Shown here: piece after piece, positions 29,942 through 39,811 of the stretch | Position numbering within the stretch: position 1 is the stretch's first letter | Layout: each line of letters starts with the position of its first letter | Origin: Saprospiraceae bacterium | Lineage (GTDB): Bacteria; Bacteroidota; Bacteroidia; Chitinophagales; Saprospiraceae | Assembly: GCA_016715245.1 (NCBI GenBank) | Contig: JADKAS010000005.1 | Location: 124,001 to 188,000 of the forward strand | Length of the DNA: 64,000 nucleotides | Direction of reading: 5' to 3' | Notes under the pieces: model-generated | What the model was told of the DNA's origin: nothing | The model's input: only the letters and a program-made list of their open reading frames with translations | The model's database searches: none | Made by a program: the position numbers and the translations under genes

Positions 29942-32137
29942 TGCAAATGATCTTACACAATATTAATAAACTAAATAGCACAATCATTCATTTAAAAATA
30001 AAATGGAATATTGTTTGTATTATATTGATTTTTGTTTTTCTGAATACCTTTTCATTTTCAAAAATTAATGCCTGTCCCAGAGCCGATGAAGCATTTGACA
30101 GATTGTTGTTCAGTATTGCTATTCAGGAATATGAAAAATGTTTAAAAAACAATAACACAGACTTAATATCCCTGCAAAAACTGGCTACTTCCTATAAAAT
30201 TTTAGGCAATTATAAAATGTCATTTCTTACCTACAATAGGATAGAAAATAAAGAGGTTATGTCTATTGCTTCCAAAATAGAATATGCATATCTTTTGAAA
30301 ACGTTGGAGTCAAGGATCAAAGCATTGGAGTGGGTTGAAATTTGTCTAAAGCAACATTCCGGGCACCCGCAATTGCTTACGATGAAAGATGTTTTTTCGA
30401 AAGAACCGGATTTTGAAGAAAACTCAAAATATCAGGTGGATGTCGCTCCTTTTAATTCATCATTTTCAGATTATTGCCCGGCGATTTACGAAGGGAAAAT
30501 CATTTTTAGTTCTACGCGGTTGTCTACTAAAACAAATTTTGACGGATATACGTCTGAAAATTTTTCCAGACTTTATTATTACGATACGAACAGACAAAAA
30601 GTACTTCCATTTGCTCATGAATTGAACGGACAATATAATATCGGTTCAGTTGCCTTTCTCAATCGTGGAAAGGAAATGTATTTTACAAAAAATAGAAATA
30701 ACGTAAATAATAAAAATGTTGCCTCTTTTGTTATTTTGGTTTCAAAAAACAATAATGGGAAATGGGAAGAAGCTGTCCCAGCCTTTATTCAGGTAGAAAA
30801 CTATAATTATGTGCATCCTTCGTTGAATCAGGTCGGAACAAAACTGATTTTTGCAAGTGATAAAGAAGGTAACAATCGTTTTGATCTTTATCTGTGCGAA
30901 AGAATATCATCAAATGAACCATGGTCAACACCAAAAAGACTCCCTGATTATATTAATTCTGTAGAAGATGAAGTTTTTCCGGCATTTTTGTCTGACAGTG
31001 TATTGGTTTTCAGTCATGAGTCTCCGGATGGTCTGGGTGGTTTGGATATGTTCACAACCAGATATGTCAAAAATGATTGGACTTTTCCTGTTAATCTGGG
31101 GAAACCTTTTAATTCTAATTTTGATGATTACGGCATAATGTGCGATGACAATTTTTTACAGGGATATTTTTCAAGTACGCGTGATAACGACACAGGAGAT
31201 GACAATATCTATTCTTTTGTAAAAATACCAAAACAATATTTTGATTTAACTATCGAAATAAAAGATAGCATTTCCGGTCAACCCATAAAAGATGTGGGTA
31301 TTGTTTTGGTGCAGGAAAACTTACAGAATATTGTTTATAAAACGGATTCACTTGGAAAAGCATTCATTACTGTTGATAAAAATAACGAATCCGGCATCAT
31401 CATTGCTTACAGAGGTAAATTATTAAAAACATTAAAAAGTTCTGAAATCTATTCCGACAAAAATGATGAGGCAAAAATTTCAGTGCAGTACACATCAGGT
31501 GATTTTTTAATTTCAGGAACAACCAAAAATGAGACAGGAAATATAGTTCCGGATGTAGAATTGGCATTTACAGAAAAGCAGACCAATAAAAGCAAAAAAG
31601 TAACCTCTGATAAAACCGGAGAATTTGAAATTTCTGCCAAACCAAATACATCCTACGAAATCACAACTTTGAAAGAAGGATATTTCACCCCGGTAACCGA
31701 AATAAATACATCCAATTTTTCAAGAAAAGAAGGTCTGAATATTAATACCAGTGTAAAAGTTGAAAAAGCAGAGCCAAATAAAATATTTCAGCTGAAAAAT
31801 ATTTACTACGATTTTGATAAGTGGGACATTAGAAAAGAATCTATGTCCGAATTAAATAATCTGATCTCCTTTCTCAATAATAATCCAGATGTAAAAATTT
31901 CTATAGATTCACATACAGACTCAAGGTGAAATGACAACTATAATACCTGGCTTTCACAAAAAGATCTGAGTCTGTCATATCGTTTCTTGCCAATAAAAAT
32001 ATAGACTTATCACGAATCAAAGCCAGAGGATTCGGAGAAAAAATATTGGTTAATGATTGTACAAACAACACTGAGTGTACGGAAGAAAACATCAGGAAAA
32101 CAGAAGAACCGAACTTATTATATTATCTGTCGAATAA
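29941..32137 (+). pseudogene. TPR-PD40-carboxypeptidase-regulatory-OmpA protein (PorE-like), broken near its 3' end
   Basis: The 662-aa frame 29941-31929 overlaps the porP stop by one base (TGATG). It has a signal-like N-terminus, a TPR-like region (QKLATSYKILGNYKMSFLTY), PD40 propeller repeats (LIFASDKEGNNRFDLYL, GGLDMFTTRY), two regulatory-like domains (ISGQPIKDVGIVLVQEN and ISGTTKNETGNIVPDVE), and the first half of an OmpA domain (IYYDFDKWDIRKES, KISIDSHTDSR). At 31927 TGA replaces an expected GGA. Translation beyond it continues NDNYNTWLSQ, then needs one extra A in 31958-31962 (KRSESVISFLANKNIDLSRI, ARGFGEKILVNDC) and another in 32097-32100, ending RRTELIILSVE at TAA 32135-32137. PorE-type proteins bind peptidoglycan and anchor T9SS parts. 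Confidence 0.82.
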
Positions 32138-32143
32138 GTCGGA

Positions 32144-33397
32144 TTATTTTTTAAATGCCTTTTGTATTTTTTCAACATAATCAAGTTTCTCCCAAGTAAA
32201 TGTTTCCACTTTTAATGTTTTTACATTTCCCGAACCATCTTTAAAAGTAACCTTTTTGGTTTCTGAAGTCCTTCCCATATGTCCGTAGGCCGCAGCATCC
32301 GAATAAATAGGATTTCTGAGTTTAAGCCTTTGTTCAATGGCATAAGGTCTCATATCAAAAATATCATACACTTTTTTGGCGATGTCACCATCTGACATAT
32401 TTACTTTTGAGGAATTATACGTGTTAACATAAATATTGGTCGGTTTTGCTACACCTATTGCGTAAGAAACCTGCACTAAAACTTCATCACATATTCCAGC
32501 AGCAACAAGATTTTTTGCTATATGTCTGGTTGCATAAGCCGCCGATCTGTCAACTTTGCTTGGGTCTTTACCTGAAAAAGCACCGCCTCCGTGTGCGCCT
32601 TTTCCTCCGTACGTATCCACAATAATTTTTCGCCCTGTCAGTCCTGTGTCACCATGAGGTCCTCCAATGACAAACTTACCGGTAGGGTTGACATGATATA
32701 TAATTTTATCCGTAAATAATTTCTTCAGTGATGGTTTCAATTGTTTTATGACAGCAGGTATTACGATGGTTTTAACATCATTTTTAATAACTTCAAGCAT
32801 TTTGGCATCCTTGTCAAAGGGATCGTGTTGTGTAGAAACAACAATACTGTCAATACGAATCGGGTTATTATTGTCATCATATTCTATGGTAACCTGAGAT
32901 TTGGCATCAGGTCTCAAATATTTCATTTTTTTGCCTTCTTTTCTGATATCGGCAAGAACATGTAAAATTTTATGTGAGAGATCCAGTGCTAATGGCATGT
33001 AATTATCAGTTTCACTGGTTGCATAACCAAACATCATTCCCTGATCGCCTGCTCCCTGATCTTCCTTTTTTTTGCGGTCAACTCCCTGATTAATATCAGG
33101 TGACTGCTCATGTATGGCAGATAAAATTCCACAGGAATTTGCTTCAAACATATACTCAGATTTGGTATATCCTATTCGTTTGATCACATCACGGGCAATT
33201 TGTTGTACATCAAGATATGTGTTGGATTTAACTTCACCTGCCAGAATCACCTGACCTGTTGTAACAAGGGTTTCGCATGCCACTTTAGATTCTGGGTCAA
33301 AAGCAATAAAATGATCTACAAGAGCGTCTGAAATTTGATCCGCAACTTTATCCGGATGTCCTTCCGATACTGATTCTGATGTAAATAAATAGGGCAT
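32144..33397 (-). CDS. metK: S-adenosylmethionine synthetase
   Basis: Makes S-adenosylmethionine from methionine and ATP in the cytoplasm. The protein is 417 aa, slightly longer than the 384 aa of E. coli, as in many Bacteroidota. Visible motifs: FTSESVSEGHPDKVADQISD at the N-terminus, GAGDQGMMFGYA (methionine and ATP site), GKFVIGGPHGDTGLTGRKII, DTYGGKGAHGGGAFSGKDPS (the phosphate-binding P-loop-like GGGAFSGKD), and TRHIAKNLVAAG. It converges on the OmpA gene with six bases between the restored ends. Confidence 0.98.
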   Translation of the reverse strand: MPYLFTSESVSEGHPDKVADQISDALVDHFIAFDPESKVACETLVTTGQVILAGEVKSNTYLDVQQIARDVIKRIGYTKSEYMFEANSCGILSAIHEQSPDINQGVDRKKKEDQGAGDQGMMFGYATSETDNYMPLALDLSHKILHVLADIRKEGKKMKYLRPDAKSQVTIEYDDNNNPIRIDSIVVSTQHDPFDKDAKMLEVIKNDVKTIVIPAVIKQLKPSLKKLFTDKIIYHVNPTGKFVIGGPHGDTGLTGRKIIVDTYGGKGAHGGGAFSGKDPSKVDRSAAYATRHIAKNLVAAGICDEVLVQVSYAIGVAKPTNIYVNTYNSSKVNMSDGDIAKKVYDIFDMRPYAIEQRLKLRNPIYSDAAAYGHMGRTSETKKVTFKDGSGNVKTLKVETFTWEKLDYVEKIQKAFKK

Positions 33398-33542
33398 TTT
33401 TCTTTATTTTTATATATTATTATTTAAACTTTTTTTATCAAGGCCGTAAAATTAAACCAATCTTCATATTTGTATTATAAAGTATTTGTATTTATTTTAA
33501 AAAACAGAAACTTTTCTTTAAAAAGCCAGGGTTTCTGACCAT

Positions 33543-34928
33543 TTAAATCATTTTTTCAGGTCTGACCCATTCGTCAAATTCTTCAGAAGTCAAATACTCC
33601 AGTTTAATAGCTGCCTGTCTGAGAGAAGTACCTTCTTTATGTGCTTTTTTAGCAATTTCTGCTGCCTTATCGTATCCGATTTTAGTATTTAATGCTGTCA
33701 CAAGCATTAATGAATTTTCCAGATTATGTTGTATCCTGGGTACATTTGCTTCAATACCCATAGCACAGTTATCATTAAAACTCATACAAGCATCACCAAT
33801 AAGGTTGGCTGACATCAAAAAATTAAATATCATTACAGGTTTAAATACATTCAACTGGAAATGACCAGTCATCCCTCCGATATTAATCGCCACATCGTTT
33901 CCTAAAACCTGTGCCATGGCCATCGTTAAAGCTTCTGACTGTGTCGGATTTACTTTCCCCGGCATTATGGAGGATCCGGGTTCATTTTCAGGAATGTTAA
34001 TTTCTCCGATACCACATCGTGGACCAGAGGCAAGCATTCTGATATCATTCCCGATTTTCATTAAAGAAACCGCTACTGTTTTTAATGCCCCATGTGCCTC
34101 TACAATAGCGTCGTGTGCTGATAAACCTTCAAATTTATTTTTTCCCGTGATGAAAGGGAGGTCGGTAATGTTGGCTATTTTTTCAGCAACTAATTTGTCA
34201 TATCCCTTAGGAGTATTGAGTCCTGTTCCTACAGCAGTTCCTCCCAGCGCCAGTTCTGACAAATGTTTATATGTGTTTTTTATAGCCGCAATTCCATGTT
34301 CAAGTTGTGATACATATCCGCTTAATTCCTGACCAAGTGTCAAAGGAGTTGCATCCATAAAATGAGTTCTGCCGATTTTAACCACTTTCATGAATTTTTT
34401 TGATTTTTCATGAAGGGTGTTCTTCAATACTTCTAAACCCGGAACAGTAACCTCAACCAAAACTTTATAAGCTGCAATGTGCATGGCTGTAGGAAAAGTA
34501 TCATTGGAAGATTGAGATTTATTAACATCATCATTCGGGTGAAGAACCTTTTTCTCATCCATCAAATTTCCGCCTTGTATGACATGTGCCCTGTTGGCAA
34601 TGACCTCATTGACGTTCATGTTGGATTGTGTTCCGGATCCGGTTTGCCAAACAACCAGTGGAAACTGGTCATCGAGTTTTCCTGCCAAAATCTCTTTACA
34701 TACTTTTTCAATTAATATCAATTTATTTTTTGGCAAAACCCCAAGGTCATGATTGGCTTGAGCTGCTGCCATTTTTAAAATGGCAAATCCCTGAATAATT
34801 TCTTTTGGCATAATATGTCCTCCGATTTTAAAATTTTCAGAAGATCTTTGTGTTTGTGCTCCCCAGTATTTGTCTGCCGGAACATTAATAAACCCCATGC
34901 TGTCTTTTTCTTTTCTATAATTTGCCAT
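33543..34928 (-). CDS. fumC: Class II fumarate hydratase
   Basis: Interconverts fumarate and malate in the TCA cycle; an iron-independent homotetramer. From ATG 34928 (MANYRKEKDSMGFINVPADK) it is 461 aa, the usual length. An in-frame ATG at 35018 would add 30 non-conserved residues and lies upstream of the -7 element. Motifs: KYWGAQTQRSSENFKIGG, VWQTGSGTQSNMNVNEVIAN, HPNDDVNKSQSSNDTFPTAM, GRTHFMDATPLTLGQELSGY, and the superfamily signature GSSIMPGKVNPTQSEA. These residues separate it from aspartase by the fumarase-type GRTHxxDATP loop. Confidence 0.96.
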   Translation of the reverse strand: MANYRKEKDSMGFINVPADKYWGAQTQRSSENFKIGGHIMPKEIIQGFAILKMAAAQANHDLGVLPKNKLILIEKVCKEILAGKLDDQFPLVVWQTGSGTQSNMNVNEVIANRAHVIQGGNLMDEKKVLHPNDDVNKSQSSNDTFPTAMHIAAYKVLVEVTVPGLEVLKNTLHEKSKKFMKVVKIGRTHFMDATPLTLGQELSGYVSQLEHGIAAIKNTYKHLSELALGGTAVGTGLNTPKGYDKLVAEKIANITDLPFITGKNKFEGLSAHDAIVEAHGALKTVAVSLMKIGNDIRMLASGPRCGIGEINIPENEPGSSIMPGKVNPTQSEALTMAMAQVLGNDVAINIGGMTGHFQLNVFKPVMIFNFLMSANLIGDACMSFNDNCAMGIEANVPRIQHNLENSLMLVTALNTKIGYDKAAEIAKKAHKEGTSLRQAAIKLEYLTSEEFDEWVRPEKMI

Positions 34929-34950
34929 GACTTTTTTATTTTTAGAAGCG

Positions 34951-34958
34951 CAAAGATA
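34951..34958 (-). promoter_or_regulatory. -7 element for fumC
   Basis: Minus strand TATCTTTG matches TAnnTTTG, 22 bases before the fumC ATG at 34928 and downstream of the rejected ATG at 35018. Confidence 0.55.
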
Positions 34959-35199
34959 CGAAGAACACCAATCTTTAAAAAATCTTTTATAGGCTATATA
35001 AAAATAATCTTTGTGCAAAAAAATACCTTACTTTGCATCAAATTATATTATCCCTGATAAATATCTTTTATTTATTTGAATGAAATATGAATCTTGCTTT
35101 TCGGTCACAAACCTATTTGACAAAAATTATAACCATTCCGCAATAATCCGGACTTTTCAATTGGCTTTGAATTATCATGGTAATTAAAAAAATATTAAG

Positions 35200-36837
35200 A
35201 TGAAAATTTGTGTTGCTCAACTGAATTATCACATTGGAAATTTTGAATCAAATCTGAAAAAGATGATGAATGCCATTGAGGATGCAAAAAGTCAAAATGC
35301 TGATATCATTTGTTTTGCTGAATTAGCTACTTGTGGATATCCGCCACGAGATTTTCTGGAATTTGATGATTTTATCAGACTTTCGAATGAGAGTATTCAT
35401 CAATTACAAAAAATGAGCCACGATATAGCCATTGTTGTTGGATCTCCTTCTAAAAACCCAAGAGCAGAGGGAAAAGATTTGTACAATTCTGTTTTCTTTC
35501 TTTACAATGGTGAAATTCAACATGTCCAGCATAAAACACTTTTACCAACATATGATGTATTTGATGAATACCGATATTTTGACCCGGCAGATAAATTTGA
35601 GGTAGTCTCCTTCAAAGGTAAAAAAATTGCCCTTACCGTTTGTGAAGATATTTGGAATATTGGTAATGAAAATCCCCTGTATACTATATGTCCAATGGAT
35701 GAAATGATGCCTCACAAACCTGATTTGATGATCAATGTTTCTGCCTCCCCATTTTCATACAGTCACGCAGAAGAGAGGTTACATATATTGAGGTGTAATG
35801 CAAATAGATATAAAGTACCTATATTTTATGTAAATCAGGTAGGAGCTCAGACTGAACTGATTTTTGACGGAGGTTCTGTAGTTGTATCCCCTGATGGGGT
35901 GATTTATGAAGAAATGTCATACTTCGTAGAAGAAAACAAGGTTTTTGATCTTGAATCAGTCATCAGAGGTGGTGTAAAAAAGGAACAACCAAAAGATAAA
36001 ATTAAAGACATTCATGATGCTTTAGTTTTGGGATTGCAGGATTATTTTAATAAATTGGGCTTTGCTAAAGCCGTTTTAGGGTTGTCCGGAGGAATTGATT
36101 CTGCCATTACATTGGTTTTGGCCGTCAGAGCCCTGGGAAAGGATAATGTCAGAGTTTTAATGATGCCCTCTCAGTTTTCTTCTCAACATAGTCTTGATGA
36201 TGCTTTGGTTCTTGCTGAAAAATTAGGAATTTATTATAATATTATTCCTATCAAAGAAATGTATGATTCCTTTATGATTCATTTACAACCCATATTTCAG
36301 GATGCTCCGTTTAATGTGACAGAAGAAAATATTCAGGCAAGAATAAGAGGAATACTGAACATGGCCATTTCAAATAAATTTGGAAATATCTTATTAAACA
36401 CAACAAATAAAAGTGAAATGGCCGTAGGTTACGGAACGCTTTACGGGGATTTGTGCGGCGGTCTTTCTGTAATAGGAGATGTGTACAAAACAGATGTATA
36501 CAGATTGGCGGCTTATATAAATAAAGATGAAAACATCATCCCTCAAAATACCATCAGCAAACCTCCTTCAGCAGAACTACGACCAAATCAAAAAGATAGT
36601 GACAGTCTGCCGGAATATGACATTTTGGATCCTATTCTCTATAAATATATAGAAGAATGTAAAGGTCCTGATGAAATTATTAAAGAAGGTTTTGATGAAA
36701 CTTTAGTTAAAAGAATTCTCAGACTGGTAAATATAAATGAATTTAAAAGACATCAGACAGCACCTGTATTAAGAGTAACTTCCAAAGCATTTGGTGTGGG
36801 AAGGAGAATGCCTATAGTTGGAAAATATTTAAGTTAA
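35200..36837 (+). CDS. nadE: Glutamine-dependent NAD+ synthetase
   Basis: Last step of NAD synthesis: amidation of deamido-NAD using ammonia released from glutamine. The 545-aa protein has an N-terminal nitrilase-type glutaminase domain (residues 1-265) with catalytic Glu in CFAELATCGYPPRDF, Lys in VQHKTLLPTYDVFDE and Cys in ALTVCEDIWN. The synthetase domain begins near 265 with the ATP pyrophosphatase P-loop VLGLSGGIDSAITL near 295 and continues with NTTNKSEMAVGYGTLYGDLCG. All three glutaminase residues are present, so it should use glutamine rather than ammonia only. Confidence 0.97.
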   Translation: MKICVAQLNYHIGNFESNLKKMMNAIEDAKSQNADIICFAELATCGYPPRDFLEFDDFIRLSNESIHQLQKMSHDIAIVVGSPSKNPRAEGKDLYNSVFFLYNGEIQHVQHKTLLPTYDVFDEYRYFDPADKFEVVSFKGKKIALTVCEDIWNIGNENPLYTICPMDEMMPHKPDLMINVSASPFSYSHAEERLHILRCNANRYKVPIFYVNQVGAQTELIFDGGSVVVSPDGVIYEEMSYFVEENKVFDLESVIRGGVKKEQPKDKIKDIHDALVLGLQDYFNKLGFAKAVLGLSGGIDSAITLVLAVRALGKDNVRVLMMPSQFSSQHSLDDALVLAEKLGIYYNIIPIKEMYDSFMIHLQPIFQDAPFNVTEENIQARIRGILNMAISNKFGNILLNTTNKSEMAVGYGTLYGDLCGGLSVIGDVYKTDVYRLAAYINKDENIIPQNTISKPPSAELRPNQKDSDSLPEYDILDPILYKYIEECKGPDEIIKEGFDETLVKRILRLVNINEFKRHQTAPVLRVTSKAFGVGRRMPIVGKYLS

Positions 36838-36868
36838 TTGATAAATTCTTTTTGTAAACATCAACATT

Positions 36869-38698
36869 ATGTTCCTTAAAAATTGTAAGCCTCTTTTAAA
36901 TTTTCCGGAATTGAGTATCCTGTTTTTCAAATATAGAATAATTATTGGTTTAACACTTGTCTTACCCGTTCCCAACACGTATGCTCAATCCCCTTATATT
37001 TTAAGAAATTCTGTGGAACATCATATTCTGGACAGAATAGAAATTCTGCAGCTAAGCGATACTTTTTTAATGTCATCTGTTAATAATCTGGAGGCAAAAA
37101 ATGCTGTGGAAATCGTTTTACCTGTTTGGGCAAATTCCGAACTTTCTGAAAAAGAAAAGTTTAACTTTAAATACCTTTTTAAACAAAATATAGAATTTTT
37201 GCCAGAAAAAAATGTTCCGGGGGAAACAAACAATTCTTTTTTTAAAAATAATAATGAAGAAAATCGGGACATTGAAAACATAAACAAAGAGTACTTCAAC
37301 AGAAATCCGATTTGGAAATATTTCTATAAAACACAAGCCTTTTTCTGGCATCTGGAAACACCCTCTTTCAGCTTATATGTAAATCCAATTGTACATATTC
37401 AGTACACCAACGAAAGGGATAATTCCAATATTATTTTTCAAAACACCCGTGGTGCTGAGTTAAAGGGATACATAGATAAAAAAGTTTATTTTTATGCTCA
37501 GATTCTTGAAAATCAAAGGTCTTTTGCTTCGTATGTTCAATCTTCCATTGACAAATACAAAGCGATTCCCGGTCAGGGTTTCAGCAAAGGATTTCAAAGT
37601 TCGGTTTTAGACAATATTAATGGCTACGATTATTTTAATGCAAGAACGTATGTCGGTTTTAATCCGGTAAAGAGTATTCAAATAGAATTAGGGCATGGAA
37701 ATCATTTTATAGGCACCGGAATCCGGTCTTTGTTATTATCAGACTTCAGTCATAATTACTTTTATTTAAAACTAAATACCAAAATCTGGAAGTTTCACTA
37801 TCAAAATCTTTTTAATGAACTTTCTCCAATTTCAACACTGATATCCAGAGGAGGTGACAATTTGCTTCCTAAAAAATATACGGCCACCCATTATCTGGCT
37901 TTCAGGCCGAACCAAAAGTTTGAGTTAGGCCTTTTTGAAACCGTTATTTTTGCAAGAGAAAATCATTTTGAATTTCAATACTTAAATCCATTGATTTTAT
38001 ATAGAGCGGTAGAACATTTTTTGGGAAGTCCTGATAACGTCATGCTTGGATTAAATGCAAAATGGAATTTTTTGAAAAAATTTTCTTTATACGGCCAGAT
38101 CTTACTCGATGAATTGAATACCAAGGAACTTTTCAAAAATTCAGGATGGTGGGCAAACAAATTTGGTGGACAAATTGGCGTTAAATATGTCAATGCTTTC
38201 GGAATTGATCAATTAGATCTTCAATTGGAGTATAATGTTGTCAATCCTTACACCTATTCTCATAGGGACACTTTAAATGGTTTTTCACCATTTTCTGTTG
38301 CTAATTATTCCAACCATAATCAACCTTTAGCACATCCTCTGGGGGCCAATTTTCGGGAATGGATAGGTATTATAAGGTATAAACCTATAAACACATTATT
38401 TTTACAGACAAGAATTATAAGTGCTTTATATGGCGATGATATAGATGGTAAAAATTATGGACAAAATATTTTACTTTCCAGTGATACCCGACCAAACGAA
38501 TACGGCAATTTTATAGGTCAGGGAAATAAAACAACGATTTTTAATGTAAATCTTGATATTAGTTATGCTTTTTATCACAATTGTTTTGTTGATGCAAAAT
38601 ATCAATACAGATTGACCCGACAGGAAAAAAACAACAACATATCTTTGTATTCACTTGGATTAAGAATAAATATACCTGATATTCCTATTGATTACTAG
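36869..38698 (+). CDS. Outer-membrane beta-barrel protein, Wzi/RemB-like
   Basis: A 609-aa exported protein. The signal region ends near PVPNTYAQS after a hydrophobic stretch (RIIIGLTLVLPV). The C-terminal two thirds are rich in alternating aromatic strands, e.g. FSLYVNPIVHIQY, GYIDKKVYFYAQILENQ, IQIELGHGNHFIGTGIRSLL and LGLFETVIFARENHFEFQYL, a pattern seen in Wzi-type capsule assembly and RemB gliding proteins of Bacteroidota. A 90-residue variable region precedes the barrel. It follows nadE after 31 bases, which may reflect read-through. The RemB or Wzi label is by pattern only. Confidence 0.7.
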   Translation: MFLKNCKPLLNFPELSILFFKYRIIIGLTLVLPVPNTYAQSPYILRNSVEHHILDRIEILQLSDTFLMSSVNNLEAKNAVEIVLPVWANSELSEKEKFNFKYLFKQNIEFLPEKNVPGETNNSFFKNNNEENRDIENINKEYFNRNPIWKYFYKTQAFFWHLETPSFSLYVNPIVHIQYTNERDNSNIIFQNTRGAELKGYIDKKVYFYAQILENQRSFASYVQSSIDKYKAIPGQGFSKGFQSSVLDNINGYDYFNARTYVGFNPVKSIQIELGHGNHFIGTGIRSLLLSDFSHNYFYLKLNTKIWKFHYQNLFNELSPISTLISRGGDNLLPKKYTATHYLAFRPNQKFELGLFETVIFARENHFEFQYLNPLILYRAVEHFLGSPDNVMLGLNAKWNFLKKFSLYGQILLDELNTKELFKNSGWWANKFGGQIGVKYVNAFGIDQLDLQLEYNVVNPYTYSHRDTLNGFSPFSVANYSNHNQPLAHPLGANFREWIGIIRYKPINTLFLQTRIISALYGDDIDGKNYGQNILLSSDTRPNEYGNFIGQGNKTTIFNVNLDISYAFYHNCFVDAKYQYRLTRQEKNNNISLYSLGLRINIPDIPIDY

Positions 38699-38749
38699 TA
38701 CGGAATTGTGAATTTTACGCAATTTTTTCAAAAAATACCAGAAAATGAT

Positions 38750-38757
38750 TACTTTTG
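38750..38757 (+). promoter_or_regulatory. -7 element for the 38782 gene and PPIase operon
   Basis: TACTTTTG matches TAnnTTTG, 24 bases before the ATG at 38782, and marks a transcript start after the barrel gene. Confidence 0.5.
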
Positions 38758-38781
38758 CGCCACTTTTTTTAGAACACGATA

Positions 38782-39150
38782 ATGGAAAGTTGGGAATTGG
38801 ATTTTGAATGGCTTAAAGTAAGGCATATTGTCAAAGGGGCCATGAACAAAGATCATTTACCTGATCTTCAAACTGTTTTGTTTCTTATTGGAATTCAGGA
38901 ATTAGGTTCCTGGCCAAAAGAAAACTTTACCAAAGAGGAAAAAAAAGATTTAATGCATGTGGCTGTTTGTACCCTTTTGGAGCCTGACGGATATTATGTT
39001 TTTGAAGGAAGGGATCAGGATGGCTGGCCACATTGGAAAGAAAATAGCTCTTTTACCATAAAAGGTGTCCAGGAACAGGAAAAAATTCTTGTTCAAAACA
39101 TCATAAAATACTTTAAAGAATATAACGAAATTGATACTTTTACTTTATAA
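38782..39150 (+). CDS. Small conserved hypothetical protein
   Basis: A 122-aa acidic cytoplasmic protein, MESWELDFEWLKVRHIVKGA onward, with LPDLQTVLFLIGIQELGSWP and TKEEKKDLMHVAVCTLLEPD. The segment YYVFEGRDQDGWPHWKENSS is unusually rich in aromatic and charged residues. It has no signal peptide and no recognised family; similar small proteins appear widely in Bacteroidota, from memory of the pattern only. It opens an operon with two cyclophilin lipoproteins and a ROK kinase, with gaps of 10, -1 and 7 bases. Confidence 0.72.
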   Translation: MESWELDFEWLKVRHIVKGAMNKDHLPDLQTVLFLIGIQELGSWPKENFTKEEKKDLMHVAVCTLLEPDGYYVFEGRDQDGWPHWKENSSFTIKGVQEQEKILVQNIIKYFKEYNEIDTFTL

Positions 39151-39160
39151 ATTATAAAAA

Positions 39161-39811
39161 ATGAAACCAATATTTTTTTTATTAACACTGACGATAACAC
39201 TGTTCTTTTCTTCTTGTGCCGAAGAGTTAAAGCAAGTTTCCATCACAACAGAATATGGTGAAATTGTAGTTGAATTATACAATACAACACCTAAACACAG
39301 AGATAATTTTTTAAAACTGATAGATCAGGCATATTATGATGGTACGCTGATGCACAGGGTAGTAAAAGGATTTATAGTTCAGGGTGGTGATCCGGATTCT
39401 AAAAAAGCACAGCCTCAGTCTTTGCTTGGAAAAGGAGGTCCCGGATATACTATTCCCGGAGAATTTAAAGAATATCATACCAAAGGAGCTTTGGCTGCTG
39501 CGCGACAAAAAGATGCTTTAAATCCTGACAAAGAATCTTCAGGCAGCCAGTTTTATTTCGTTCACGGGAATTCTGTTGATGAAGCCACTTTAAGCAACTT
39601 AGAAAATTCAAAAGATATTAAATACACTGATAAACAAAAACAAGATTATTTAAAGAATGGTGGCACCCCACAACTTGACGGAGAATATACCGTTTTTGGT
39701 CATGTAATATCTGGTATTGAAGTAATTGATAAAATAGCCGAAGTCGAAAGAGGCGTTGCAGACAGACCACTTAAAGACATTAAAGTAACATCGGTAAAGA
39801 GAGTAAAATAA
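39161..39811 (+). CDS. Cyclophilin-type peptidyl-prolyl isomerase lipoprotein
   Basis: Catalyses proline cis-trans isomerisation for protein folding in the envelope. The 216-aa protein starts MKPIFFLLTLTITLFFSSC, a lipoprotein signal with lipobox cysteine. The cyclophilin fold covers most of the rest: GEIVVELYNTTPKHRDNFLK, the active-site segment MHRVVKGFIVQGGDP, GGPGYTIPGEF, SSGSQFYFVHGNS, LDGEYTVFGHVISGIEVID. Catalytic Arg (HRV), Gln (VQGG) and Phe (QFYF) are present. It overlaps the next gene, a second cyclophilin, by one base. Confidence 0.94.
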   Translation: MKPIFFLLTLTITLFFSSCAEELKQVSITTEYGEIVVELYNTTPKHRDNFLKLIDQAYYDGTLMHRVVKGFIVQGGDPDSKKAQPQSLLGKGGPGYTIPGEFKEYHTKGALAAARQKDALNPDKESSGSQFYFVHGNSVDEATLSNLENSKDIKYTDKQKQDYLKNGGTPQLDGEYTVFGHVISGIEVIDKIAEVERGVADRPLKDIKVTSVKRVK

